Shown piece after piece: positions 1 through 10,028 of a stretch of 64,000 bases of DNA. Numbering within the stretch: position 1 is the first letter of the stretch; every line of letters starts with the position of its first letter. The notes beneath the pieces were generated by a model. It did not search any database. It had not been told where the DNA came from and saw nothing but the letters and a program-made list of their open reading frames with translations. The DNA comes from Sternotherus odoratus (Eukaryota; Chordata; Testudines; Kinosternidae). The position numbers and the translations under genes are program-made. The stretch spans positions 292,441,041 through 292,505,040 of the forward strand of contig JAVMKO010000001.1 of assembly GCA_032164245.1 (NCBI GenBank), read 5' to 3'.

Positions 1-178
1 CTTGGGAACAGAATGTGGTAACTATTTAGAAGCAATACTCCACAGCAGTTGAGGTCAAGCGCTGAAGAAAAAACACTGTTTACCCAATTGAAAATTTAAA
101 GTACAGTTTGATTCTGAAAAGTGACTTTAAAAATAGCATTGGGGACTTACTGTTCATGGTCTCCTTAATTTCACATTA
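1..178. other. AT-rich non-repetitive DNA
   Basis: I see no gene, tRNA or recognisable repeat here. The last two bases (TA) are the left target-site copy of the following MITE. Confidence 0.5.
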
Positions 179-706
179 GAGTAGTACCACAAAGATATGA
201 ACACCAGAGTTACAAACTGACCGGTCAACCAGATACCATATGAAAATGGAAGTAACCAATCAGGCAGCAGCAGCAGCAACAAAAAAAGCAAGTAGTGTAC
301 TGTGCCTATATTCCATCTTAGAGTTAGGCACACCCGGGCTGCCTGTTCCCACCCCTCCCCCACTTGTGTGGCAGCCACTTACAGCAAGACACTGGGGTTG
401 CCAGCCCATGGCAGCCAGAGCCAGCAGAACTGGAGCAGCTCTGGAGTCTGCACCACTTTCACCTCCACTGATGGGTGGGGGGGGGGGGAGGGGGGGATGC
501 TGTTTTTATCTCCCCCTTCCTCTCCCAGAGGGGGGACAATCTTGGAAACTCCTGCTAGGAGTAGGGAGCTGAGCTGCTGCTGAATCCTGGCCTGGAGTGT
601 CCACTAATGGATCTGGAGCCCAAACTGTGCTTTGTTCAGAGTTACGAACATTACAGAGTTACGAACAACCTTCATTCCCGAGGTGTTTAACTCTGAGGTT
701 CTACTG
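179..706. mobile_element. TA-flanked Tc1/mariner-superfamily MITE (Tigger-like)
   Basis: The right end reads CTCTGAGGTTCTACTG and is followed by TA (707-708). The left end is a decayed inverted copy, GAGTAGTACC, preceded by TA (177-178). Subterminal GAGTTACGAAC motifs occur near the right end and a degraded one sits near the left. These are the marks of a non-autonomous element mobilised by a Tigger/mariner transposase. The middle, about 320-600, is GC-rich and contains a G run at 478-497; the two overlapping plus-strand open frames there are artefacts of composition. No transposase reading is visible. The family is recognised by eye as one common in turtles. Confidence 0.7.
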
Positions 707-794
707 TAAATACGCTCAAATGAGTGAATAAAGATTTTCCACCAGTGCCACAAACTCAGATTAGAATCTGAAAGTCAAGTTGAATTCTTATACC

Positions 795-995
795 TATCTC
801 ATAGAACTGGAAGGACCTTGAAAGGTCATTTAGTCCAGTCCCCTGCTTTCACTAGCAGGACCAAGTACTGTCCCCTGACAGATTTATTCCCCCCCTCCCC
901 CGAATCACTAAATGCCCCCCTCAAGGATTGAACTCACAACCTGATTTAGCAGGCCAATGCTCAAGCCACTAAGCTATCCCTCCCCCGCTCTTGTC
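795..995 (-). mobile_element. tRNA-derived SINE with CR1-like tail, antisense
   Basis: On the minus strand the element starts near 990 with a tRNA-like head. An A-box-like TAGCTTAGTGG and a B-box-like AGTTCAATCC are visible, which is the internal RNA polymerase III promoter. A short body follows, ending in a CR1-like tail of the form AAGGTCCTTCCAGTTCTATGA. This matches the structure described for turtle (Cryptodira) tRNA-derived SINEs that borrow CR1 machinery through a shared 3' end. It is diverged, so it is probably an old inactive copy. The only open frame nearby (994-1191, minus) lies outside it and is unrelated. Confidence 0.7.
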
Positions 996-1357
996 ATCGC
1001 ATACATTCACTAACAGTAAATAAAGATTCTGACAGCCAATTTATGCTCTTAATGCCATCAATCACTTCGCAGAAGGGTGAGCAATTAGAAATTAGCAAAC
1101 AATTCTGCTGAGGATGTATTAAGCTGGAACAGATTCCCATTCTGTCTCCCATAATCAGGATAGTTTTGTACGATTTACATGGGCAAAACACATATTTTAG
1201 TCACTATAGTCAACAAGAATAACTTGGAGACACATAAAAGTGACATTTTTATATAGTCACTTTTCAGAGTCCAACACCAATTCTGGCAGAATGCAGTTAA
1301 CCACATTGCAATCTGGTCTGGACAATAGTGACTAGTGATTGAACTTCAACCCATCAT

Positions 1358-1429
1358 TGCATTGGCTGGGACTCAAACCCAGGTCAACTGTTTGGAAGGC
1401 AGCTATGCTCACCACTATACCACCAATGC
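1358..1429 (-). tRNA. tRNA-Gly(UCC)-like gene, probably a decayed copy
   Basis: The minus strand reads as a 72-nt cloverleaf without CCA. The acceptor stem GCATTGG pairs perfectly with CCAATGC and is followed by discriminator A. The A box TGGTATAGTGG is intact, the anticodon loop is CTTCCAA (anticodon UCC), and the T stem CTGGG pairs with CCCAG. Against the vertebrate tRNA-Gly(UCC) sequence I recall, there are about seven substitutions, mostly transitions at former CpG sites. Two sets are compensatory, so the acceptor and T stems stay paired. Signs of decay are T instead of the invariant C at T-loop position 56 (the B box becomes GGTTTGAGTCC), a mismatch closing the anticodon stem, and no T run within about 60 nt downstream. 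It could be a tRNA pseudogene, a weak gene, or the head of an unrecognised SINE. Confidence 0.7.
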
Positions 1430-2924
1430 CTCTCCATCTCACTCCAGGTACCTTGTCCAACAGCACAGTGCTCCCTAGCACTCTGCTGAGGTACTGATTC
1501 AATGCAGATTCTGAGAGAAGAATGCTGCCTGGTGAATCAATAACACCAGTTCATGCATTACCTGGATTTTTCCCTGGAAGTCTCCCTACACATGGGAGTA
1601 GCTGTTCTGAATTCCATGTGGAACTTGAGAAAACAAACAATTAACCAGACTTAAAAATTTCCAGATTTATATTATTTGACTGAACATTTGAGTAAGAAGA
1701 GCTGGTCTGATCTGAATGGTAAAGAACATACCTTTCACCTACTGCCATGTAAATTCCAATGTCTGATTTTAAGCCAAAAATTAAAATTCAAAGTGACTAT
1801 AATATGAAACATTTGCAATTCTAACCTGGCATGTTTCCCCTTTATGTTCAATGAATGCATGTCTACAATTTAAAAACAACAACAATCCAGACACAGCAAT
1901 CCAGTCTCACTTGTTCACTTACCCATCTTTGTAACGAGATTGCAAGCCCAGCAATCAATTTCAAAATCACTGCCTCTAGTTGCAACCAACAAACAAGAGC
2001 TTGGCCATATGTGTTTTGCAGTGAGCACAAATCCTACTGTTGCATTTCATTTTAATTACATGTATGCCTAATTTTTTTCCAATGAATCTTTTCAGAAAAC
2101 TAGTAAATACTTTCTGCCGTATTCTGGGATTGTTTATAAACCAGATTATTGTAGAATGTGATTAATTTGGGGGGGGAGGGAGGGAAGAGAAACAAAAAGA
2201 AAAGCGAACCATCGGAAGCTATAATTAGTCTATGAATGATAAAAAACAAGTACTATGCTATCACTAATAAAACAAATCATTAGCATGGACAAATTTATTC
2301 CTAATTTCAAACTGGAAAGAAAACGGCCTATAGAGGTTATGTATGCATTTATATAAATGGCTAGAGGGATGCTTACAATTTAATATTATAGGTTAATTTC
2401 CAAAAGTGTAAAACCCTTTAATTTTGTTATGGTACATGGGATCACAATGTTCTCTATAATATCACATCCAATATGAGGATGTTGCAATATATTTTATGCA
2501 GAACTAGAGAAAAATGGATTCCTCAACTGGCACTTTATTATTCACAGTTAGGTTTTGTTAGCAAGATGTGTTGAATATTAAATTTGTGTAAAACAGTGAA
2601 AATTAAATAATTTATATGTATGTATTTTTGCATTATTCCAATCTGAGTCTAGCACTATAGTTTGTAGGGACTAGGGGCAGATGGCTAAATAAGGATTTCA
2701 GGGAGTTCCCACAGATGGCACCAAGACCTAACAGAAAGACAATCAAATCTACCATTTCCCCTCCCAACATCTTTTGAAACGTAGGTAAGGGAGCGCAGAA
2801 GTTATGTTGGGGGAAGTTATGGTAATAGGTAGGTAGCAAAAGGGTCCTAAAGTTAAAACTGTTATAGGCATGATCTTAAATGAACAGGATTCTAAGTAGC
2901 ATCACCCCTTAGGAACTGATCCTC
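1430..2924. other. Single-copy-looking AT-rich DNA
   Basis: No coding or repeat structure stands out beyond a purine-rich tract near 2170-2190 (G7 followed by GGGA-type repeats). The short open frames at 1855-2055 and 2633-2839 show no recognisable family. Confidence 0.5.
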
Positions 2925-3396
2925 ACAGACCACAGCCAGAAGGGACCATCATAATCATTTAGTCTGACCTCCTGCACATCGCTGGCCACAAAACTCCACC
3001 CACCCACTCCTGTAATAGGCCCATAACATTTGCCTGAGTTCCCAAAGTCCTCAAATCTTGATTTAATGACTTCAAGTTACAGAGAATCCACAATTTAGTC
3101 AAGTTCAAACCAACAAGTGATCCATGTCCCATGCTGCAGAAAAAGGTGAAACCTCCCATGGTCTCTATCAATCTGACCTGGGGAAAAATTCCTTCCTGAT
3201 CAGTTAGCCCTTGAGCATATGGGTGAGACCCACCAGCCAGATACCTTGGAAATAATTCTCTATAGTAATTCAGAGCCCACTTCCTCTTGTGTCCTATCTC
3301 CGGCCATTGGAGACATTTGCTAATATCAGTTTCAGATGGACCATATGCCCTTGTAGACAATCTAATCGGACCATCCCTTCCCTAAACTCATCAAGC
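2925..3396 (-). mobile_element. CR1 LINE 3' untranslated region, antisense
   Basis: The plus-strand text is the reverse complement of a CR1 3' end. CCAGAAGGGACCATCATAATC near 2936 is the terminal motif. GAAAAATTCCTTCCTGATCA and GACCCACCAGCCAG (about 3180-3240) belong to the long 3' UTR of one CR1 subfamily. There is no open reading frame of LINE origin, so this is a 5'-truncated copy. The 133-aa minus-strand frame at 2959-3360 is UTR read by chance. Confidence 0.7.
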
Positions 3397-3545
3397 TTAG
3401 GCCATGTCTACATGTACAGTCCCCGTGTGGTGAAGATGCTCTGAGCCAACAGGAAAGAGCTCTCCGCAAGTGTCAAAAGCTATAGCAATGGAAGAAGCTC
3501 TCCCTCCGACACAGTGCTATGCACACCAGCACTTATGTCAGTGTA
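3397..3545. mobile_element. Partial MITE with TTAGGCCATGTCTACA end
   Basis: The left end TTAGGCCATGTCTAC is nearly identical to the terminal inverted repeat of the complete short element at 49478-49595. The other end is not visible before the hAT pseudogene begins, so this copy looks truncated or very diverged. No coding capacity. Confidence 0.5.
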
Positions 3546-3599
3546 ATTTATAAATAAAACGAGGAAGACTTTGTAGCACCTTAGCTCAAATACTTAACT

Positions 3600-5431
3600 T
3601 CAGCAGTGTGAGTATTTGAGTGTCACTTTGGATGAGTTGTGCGATGTACAGGATAAACCTCATTTATCAGTATTTGTCCGGACTATGTCTGAGGACTGTG
3701 TTGTGAGGGAAGATCTCCTCAATATAATGCCACTAAAGTACATAACTCATGGACAAAATCTAAAGGAGGCATTGATGTTAGTTGCGAAGACACCACTTTC
3801 CTTTACAGAAGCTCACTGCCATTATAACAGATGAGGCGCCATCCATGTGGGGATCTGCAAATGGATTAGTAGGGCTTTGTAAGTCTGATGAGAGCTTTCC
3901 CGAATTTTGGACACTTCACTCTATTATTCATCAGGAACAAATGGTATCTAAAAAATCTCAAAATTGATCACTTCATGAAACCTGTCTTGCACATTGTAAA
4001 TTTCATTCACTCAACCACAGACAATTTCAAAATCTAATCAAAGAACTGGATGAAGACTACTTCCCTGCTGATTTTCCATTTCATGTGCATTCGAGAGATA
4101 AAGTTATTTCCCGTTTTTTTGAGCTCCTGGAACCAGTAAAATTGTTTATGGAGGAGAAGCACAGAATGCACCCTGAGCTTACAGATCTTAGGTGGGTTCT
4201 ATACTTGGCATTTCTTGCAGACATGCTGCTGCATTTGCATAAACTAAATGAGGATTTGCAAGGAAAATTCCAGTTGCTGTCTGTCATAAGTGTAAAGGGC
4301 TGGAGAGGGTTAATGTAATCTGAGAACAAGTAAGGTAGAGTTTCCCTGCCATGAGGGAGGGAGGGGTTTAAGTCAGTTTTCATTTTGCTGGCCATGTAGC
4401 TGGAAACGGGTCTTGGAGCATCTTTGGCTATTAAGATGACTCTACTCTTCTCTTATATTTCTACTTAGCTGATTGTAAGTGATCTCTGATATTATAAGCC
4501 TGTGCCTATTGGGGTGTCTCGGTCCTTTTTAGAGGGGAGTTAGGGAACCCCAGATTGTAAAGTGTACTGTATCTCTGTTTTATTCTTTTTCTGTATTAAA
4601 TCTTTTAGTTATAAAACGTTTGGTTTAATTCCCTTAAGGTCTCTCTCTCTTCACTGAGAAGAGAGGAGGTAGGGGGGGTAGGTAAAGGGACCAGCTCAGG
4701 GTAGGAGCTGGGGAACGGAATCTATCTCTGCCTTCAGCCGGGAAGGGTGAAGGGGGAGGGGAAGCAGCCTCCAGGTGTCTGACTCTAGCTCTCGGGGAGG
4801 GGGACAGAGTTAGGGTTTTGAGGAAGTCCGGGGACCCCTCCAAGGTTTTGGAAGTACAGGTGGCAGTCGTGGTACCCCAAGAACCCCACTGGTAGAGGGG
4901 GGTTTCTCGGGGTGTAGAGACTTAATTTAGCTGAGAAGTAGCTAAGTTAGGGGTCTGGACATAAAAGAGTCCCCTTCTCTGTACTCGAGAGCACAGAGGC
5001 TGGGGTAACCCCACTCTTACACTGTCTAATCTAGTGCAAAGTGTATTTGCGTTCATGAATAAACTGCAGTTGTTTTACGGACAAATGCTTGAGGAAGAAC
5101 TGACACACTTTCCCTCAATGTCACAGCTTCCAACCAGATCAAAAGACAATGAAGTCTATTCAGCAGACAAGAGGGGACCCTTATTTTCTGGATATCTGTA
5201 CCAAAGGATAAATACCCCAACATCAGAGGTTCAGCCCTAAAATTAATCGTGATGTTTGCCTCGACTTATCTTTGAGAGTCTGTTTTCTCGACACTCAAAC
5301 ATATGAAATACAAGCACCAATCCATTTTGACAAACGGCCACTTAAGAGAACTGCTGAGATTGAGCACAACTGAACACAAACCAAACTTCCAGGGAATTGT
5401 TGAAAGCAAAGATCACCAGAAGTCCCACTAA
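3600..5431 (+). pseudogene. hAT transposase pseudogene (GTF2IRD2/ZBED5/FAM200-like), split by a solo LTR
   Basis: Three pieces of one transposase are visible. The first (from about 3616) contains VREDLLNIMPLK; a frameshift near 3790 leads to IITDEAPSMWGSANGLVGL, which includes the conserved TxDxAPxM catalytic block, then a CIIHQE-like SIIHQEQ. The second (about 4085-4281) has RFFELLEPVKLFMEEK and LAFLADMLLHLHKLNEDLQG, typical of the helical part of the fold. The third resumes at 5022 with SVFAFMNKLQLF. The C-terminal dimerisation region at about 5275-5431 (SVFSTLKHMKYKHQS to a TAA stop) is in another frame. Frameshifts and stops make it non-functional. The LTR at 4282-5021 sits inside it; with the LTR and one target copy taken out, the frame is continuous. 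This hAT group gave rise to the domesticated vertebrate genes named in the call. The N-terminal BED or zinc-finger part is missing. Confidence 0.85.
4282..5021 (+). mobile_element. Solo LTR (740 bp) with 5-bp target-site duplication
   Basis: The element starts TGTCATAAGTGTAAAGGG and ends CTCTTACA, giving the TG...CA ends of an LTR. It is flanked by a perfect CTGTC duplication at 4277-4281 and 5022-5026. A T-rich stretch with the poly(A)-signal-like ATTAAA (near 4596) lies in the middle. No gag, pol or env reading is present, so it is a solo LTR left by recombination. Its start resembles a family of LTRs abundant in turtles. Strand is assigned from the poly(A)-like signal and the TG-first orientation. 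The minus-strand open frame at 4634-4843 is an artefact. Confidence 0.85.
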
Positions 5432-5605
5432 GTAAAAGGTTAAGACAAGTTATTCTTATTATCAGTAACTATACATTATAAATGCATAATAAATATACAT
5501 TATACACATACATATACATATATAATCATTACAGAATACTGTGGCTCTTTGGCAATGTACATTGGTAAATTCTGGCTCCTTCTCATGCTCAAGTTGGTCA
5601 AGTTC
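5432..5605 (+). mobile_element. 3' flank of the hAT element
   Basis: The sequence after the transposase stop is AT-rich, with ATACATATACATATATA-type repeats. It then reads GTGGCTCTTTGGCAATGTAC and TAAATTCTGGCTCC, which I associate with the 3' subterminal region of vertebrate hAT elements. No convincing terminal inverted repeat or 8-bp duplication could be placed, so the boundary is approximate. Confidence 0.4.
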
Positions 5606-7940
5606 TTTTTTAAGTGCAAAGTGGCTACGACTCATTATGGACCAGACATATGGCAGGATGGAATGTCCTTCTCAATGGTAAATATAGTATCTACCAGAAT
5701 GCAAGAATGTAGCAAAAAAAAAAAGAAGCTACAATTTGATGTATTCAGAGGTACAATTAGATGTACATTAAAGGCATATTACCAGAAGTATTTCTTGGAA
5801 GAACAGATTCGCTGCTTTTCTAACATGATTATTGGTTCTTTCCCTGAACAACTTTGATTTTTTTTTAAATTAACACCGCCAGAATTACAGAATTTATCAG
5901 GGCAGCCCATTACAGTCCATCCTTTCATCTACAATAAAGAGACTTCGCTGATCTGGAACAGAATCCCTTTATAGAGCATCCAAGACAAATTACTATTACT
6001 GATCTCAGGGCAATCAGTCCAGAGCCCTCTTGTATGTATCTGATACTGCACACAAACTATCTGATACCAGTCAATCAGACTGGGTCTAGCATTTTGTTTG
6101 CATTTCTCATACCTGTCACTGGAAAACCAATGACATTTCAAGCAAACTTCTCCTCAAAGAGGGTGAGGGAAAGTGGGAACCAGAAGAGGTACCCGGTACA
6201 AGCTTTAACAACATACTCGACTAATATTTTCCACTCCTTTCCCCTACCCCCATGTTCCTGTTCCTATCCGTTACCTTGTTAGTCAAAAGCAGTTAATCCA
6301 AGTCTACAAATATTTATTCTATTTCCATGGAAGATGTTATTCTCTCTCAAAATGTAAGAGGAAGGTGTTCTCTCTCAGTAAAATAGAACATGACCATTAA
6401 CACCACAGGGTAGTATAAATGCATTATAAGTAGCACTGTTGGGTGCTTTTGTGCAAGTGGGAAAACATAACTACTATGTTTAATTGTTAACTCTCATTCA
6501 AATCCCTTCGAAAGACACCAGTTCTGTGATGCCCACAAGAAGTGAACTAATAATGGCAATATTTTAATAACCAATGCATCCTGTTTTCTCTGTGCCTGTC
6601 ATATTATAAACTCTTGGAAGCAAGGAGTGTCTCTAATTTGGGTTCTGATGCAGAGTTAAGTCCAGAGTCTGTAATACGTAACATAATATCAAATAATACT
6701 TAGGGATGATTTTTACTAGCATTAATAAAACCATATCTGGGGAAGAGAGCTTACACTTAAGGCTATTTCCAAGGACATTTCATTTAGAGTGACTTGATTA
6801 AAAAAACATTCAATTACATTTTCAAGAGTCTATTGCTTTGTTTCCAGAAGGCTCTAACCACTTTTGATTCCCTCAAAAACATTTCATTGATGTATTTTTA
6901 TTTTATTTTTGTGGAATAGTATGATAGATGCCACATTTTAAAGCAAAATGGAAAAAAACTAAATTGCACTCTTCAAACAACCACCATATTTAAATTACAA
7001 GTTACTTGCGTGTTTTCTCTGTGATTCTACACTAATGAATCCTGACATCATCTTAAACTTTCAGCTAGCCAAGCACAATCTACAAGTTCTTGGTCTCTTG
7101 AATTGAAGCCAATCAATAGGGTCAGTAAATACAATTTGTGGGAGTCACGTGAATAGATCATTTATTGCACGGTTTTATTACTAGGCATGCTGTGTCATTT
7201 TTTGTCTCTACAGTCTATGGTTTCTTCAAGGTCAACTTGAGTTCAAGCTCTGGTGTCTGGGCTACACAATGTGAACTATCTACTTGGACCAAGTAAACAG
7301 GTTATACAATATTACCCATCTAATTTACAGCTACATCCTTGCAGAATGTTAGGCATGGTGCTTAAAAGTACCAAAGGGTTACAGATCAGTTATTTGATTC
7401 AGTGTTGGAAAGAAAGCTTATCTAGCATCTGGAGTACACAGTGAACAATTTGCAAGCATGCTAACTTGAGCTGTTATTCACTACAATGACCTTGCAAGCT
7501 GTAGAGTGCCAGATATTTTCTAATATTCCTTCACCACTCTATGTTGCTTATAAAGAAGAACCGCCATTTCTATGCTACAGCACCAGCCATTCCAAGAAAC
7601 ATTTACTGAAAGTGTCAAGAAACTATAATTCTCTAAACATTGCCTTGTTTATATGTGGATAATTAAACAGGTTGATTGTCAAACTGGACAAGAATTAGAG
7701 AAGAAATTTCTTAATACCGTGAGCAATACAATATAGCTGTAGTACATAAGGAGAGATACTACTCTCAGTTTAGTCCTAAGTAACACAAAAGAGTTGGTTT
7801 CAAAATAATTATAGATGGGCCATGGCATAATGATGGCCATAATATAATGAAAGACCACATCTTCAGAGGAGGAATCATGCCACAAACTAGCACTGACTTT
7901 AAAAAGAGAGGAAAATAGTCAAAAGAGCCCTAAAGTCAAA
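5606..7940. other. Single-copy-looking AT-rich DNA
   Basis: No coding signal is supported. The 102-aa plus-strand frame beginning at 5549 has a lysine run from an A10 tract and no recognisable domain. A short L2-like phrase occurs near 6610-6640, too short to classify. The rest shows neither clear repeats nor splice-bounded exons. Confidence 0.5.
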
Positions 7941-7949
7941 AATTAGAAA

Positions 7950-8995
7950 ATTAAAATCCTTAGACTAGGCATGGGGCTACTGAAGGATGCCATAATAGAA
8001 TTTTGGAAGTACCTAAACAAAGAAGGAAACAGAAATGCAAGAGTAAAAAGGACGATTAAACAGCAAGACACAAGGGGTCATCTAAACTAGATGGGTATCC
8101 TACAGAAAATGCAAACCCAACTCTAGCAAAGACAATTAGAAAGGAGCATAAAATGAAAGACTGAAATTAAAAGGGCTAAGAAACACTGAAGAGCTAACTG
8201 CCAAAGAAACAAAAACAATTACATTATTTAATGCAAATAAAATGGAGAAAGGAAAGATAAGAGATTTCTTTGCAACAGTCTTCACCAGAGGGGATGGTGG
8301 GGGAAGTTAACTACCACAAACCTACTTTTTTCATGTAATAAAGATGGGGCACTATCAGACTGAGATGCCAAAAAGAGCTGGTGATGGAAGAAGTTGATAA
8401 ATTAACGGGCAATAAGTCTGTAAAACTATGAGCATTCTGATGGAATTTAAGAATGAAGAAGCTGTGGTTCTTTCAAAAATAAGCAATCGCATGGATGATC
8501 CTGGGAATTATAGATCAATAAGCCATACTTCAGTATCAAGTAAACTGGTTGAAATAATAATTAAACATAGAATTCTGAAACATCTAGATGAACATGGTGT
8601 GATAGGGACAAACCAGCACAGCTTCTGTAAAAAAGAACACCTGTGCTTCTCTAAATCAACTAGAATTCTTTCAGCGTGTTAAAAACCATAGTGGAGAAAG
8701 AGAAACCAATTTCCTTAATTTTCGGGATTTTCAAAAAGCCCTTGACAAAGTCCCTTGCAAAAGGCTATTATAGAAACTAAGCAGTCAATAGATGAGAGGT
8801 AAGGAACAGTCATGGATTAGAAACTAGCTGAGAGAGAAAACGGTAGGATTAAATGTTAAATTTTCAGCATGCTAAAAGGTCAACCGCAAGTTGCCCCCAT
8901 GATCCCTTACTAGGACCAGGGTTAATATATTAATCACTGGCCTGAAATACGGAGTGAAACTAACATAGCAACATTTGCAGAGACTATACTGTCAC
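7950..8995 (+). pseudogene. CR1 LINE fragment with decayed reverse transcriptase
   Basis: The frame at 8428-8682 contains DPGNYRSIS, SSKLVEIIIKHRILKHLDEHGVIG and NQHSF. These align with the start of the CR1 reverse transcriptase (DPGNYRPIS, GKxxExIIK, NQHGF). Further along, the text near 8715-8750 reads as a decayed DFQKALDKVP, the SKAFDxVPH block. Near 8900 come remains of the LGPVL and FADDT region. Stops and frameshifts occur throughout. Because the endonuclease piece of the next CR1 (9300 onward) lies downstream, this is a separate truncated copy and not part of it. Confidence 0.75.
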
Positions 8996-9299
8996 ACTGT
9001 CTGGAGTGATTCATGACTGTGAGTGCTACCAGGGCAGACTGTCAAGAACAGGGCAAACACCCCAACCTGGTGGTGTGTTCTATAATTAGATTTCATCAAG
9101 CAGTAATGAATGTGAACGCCTGGATCACTATAACAGTCACAGTCCCCTTAGACTCTCCAGTCTATTTTGCCATCCAGACAAACTGGACTTTGTGATAAAT
9201 GGCTAATTATACCCAAAATCACACAATGTTCAGGTTGCTTCCAGTCACAAGAGATCAGTCACTCACCCCAAATCAACTGGTACCATAGAATCTCTATGG
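8996..9299. repeat. Unclassified interspersed repeat between two CR1 copies
   Basis: The segment (GACTGTCAAGAACAGGGCAA near 9040, GCAGTAATGAATGTGAACGC near 9100) matches neither CR1 neighbour. Its style, with TCTCCAGTCTATTTTGCC and CAGTCAC motifs, suggests an LTR fragment, but no ends or target duplication are visible. Confidence 0.35.
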
Positions 9300-10028
9300 A
9301 TAGTAATTCCATGCTTGAATAATAAGAATCTAGCAGTAGGAATATATTACCGACCACCTGACCAGGATGGTGTAGTGACTGAAATGCTCCGGGAGATTAG
9401 AGGGGCTATTAAAATAAAAAACTCAATAATAATAATAATAATAATAAGGGACTTCAACTATCCCCATATTGACTGGGTACCCATCATCTCAGGATGGGAT
9501 GCAGAGATAAAGAGTTTGACACCTTAAATGACTGCTTCTTGGAGCAGCTAGTCTGGGAACCCACAAGAGGAGAGCCGATTCTTGATGGAGCACAGGATCA
9601 GGTCCAAGAAGTGAATATAGATGGACCCCTTGCTAATAGTCACCATAATATAATTAAATTTAACATCCCTGTGGCGGGTAAACCACCACAGCAGCCCAAC
9701 ACCGTAGCATTTAATTTCACAAAGGGGAACTACACAAAAATGAGGAAGTTAGTTAAACAGAAATTAAAAGGTACAGTACCAAAAGTAAAATCCCTGCAAG
9801 CTGCATGAAAACTTTTTAAAGGCACCATAATAGAGACTCAATTAAAAATATACCCCAAATTAAAAAACATAGTAAGAGAACCAAAAAAGAGCCCCCAAGG
9901 CTAAATAACAAAGTAAAAGAAGTGAGAAGCAAAAAGGCATCCTTTAAAAAGTGGAAGTTAAATCCTAGTGAGGAAAATAGAAAGGAGCCTAAACTCTGGC
10001 AAATGAAGTGTAAAAATCTAATTAGGTT
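9300..10028 (+). pseudogene. CR1 LINE (copy B): endonuclease C-terminus and linker
   Basis: The frame at 9315 reads LAVGIYYRPPDQDG, and after an ATA/AAT microsatellite (9421-9448) it continues RDFNYPHIDW. These are the YRPP and GDFNxPxxDW motifs of the CR1 apurinic-like endonuclease; the G of GDFN is changed to R. A frameshift near 9500 leads to LNDCFLEQLVWEPTRGEPILD and then HHNIIKFNI (the SDHxxI block, with S and D altered). The linker before the reverse transcriptase follows. A Penelope-like insertion interrupts the copy at 10029. Confidence 0.8.
9421..9448. repeat. (AAT)n microsatellite inside the CR1 endonuclease
   Basis: A run of ATA/AAT triplets expands an isoleucine tract between the YRPP and DFN blocks of the CR1 pseudogene. 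Confidence 0.85.

Noticed and set aside
795..995. tRNA head as an independent tRNA gene
   Set aside because: It is joined to a CR1-like tail in the fixed arrangement of a SINE and does not fold as a full cloverleaf.
3541..3615. Possible Penelope tail fragment (GACTTTGTAGCACCTTAG)
   Set aside because: Only about 25 bp of weak similarity; too short to call.
5549..5857. 102-aa plus-strand frame
   Set aside because: Contains a lysine tract from an A run, no known motif, no splice or start context; likely chance in AT-rich DNA.
6600..6660. L2-like phrase near CTCTTGGAAGCAAGGAGTG
   Set aside because: Too short and diverged to distinguish from chance.
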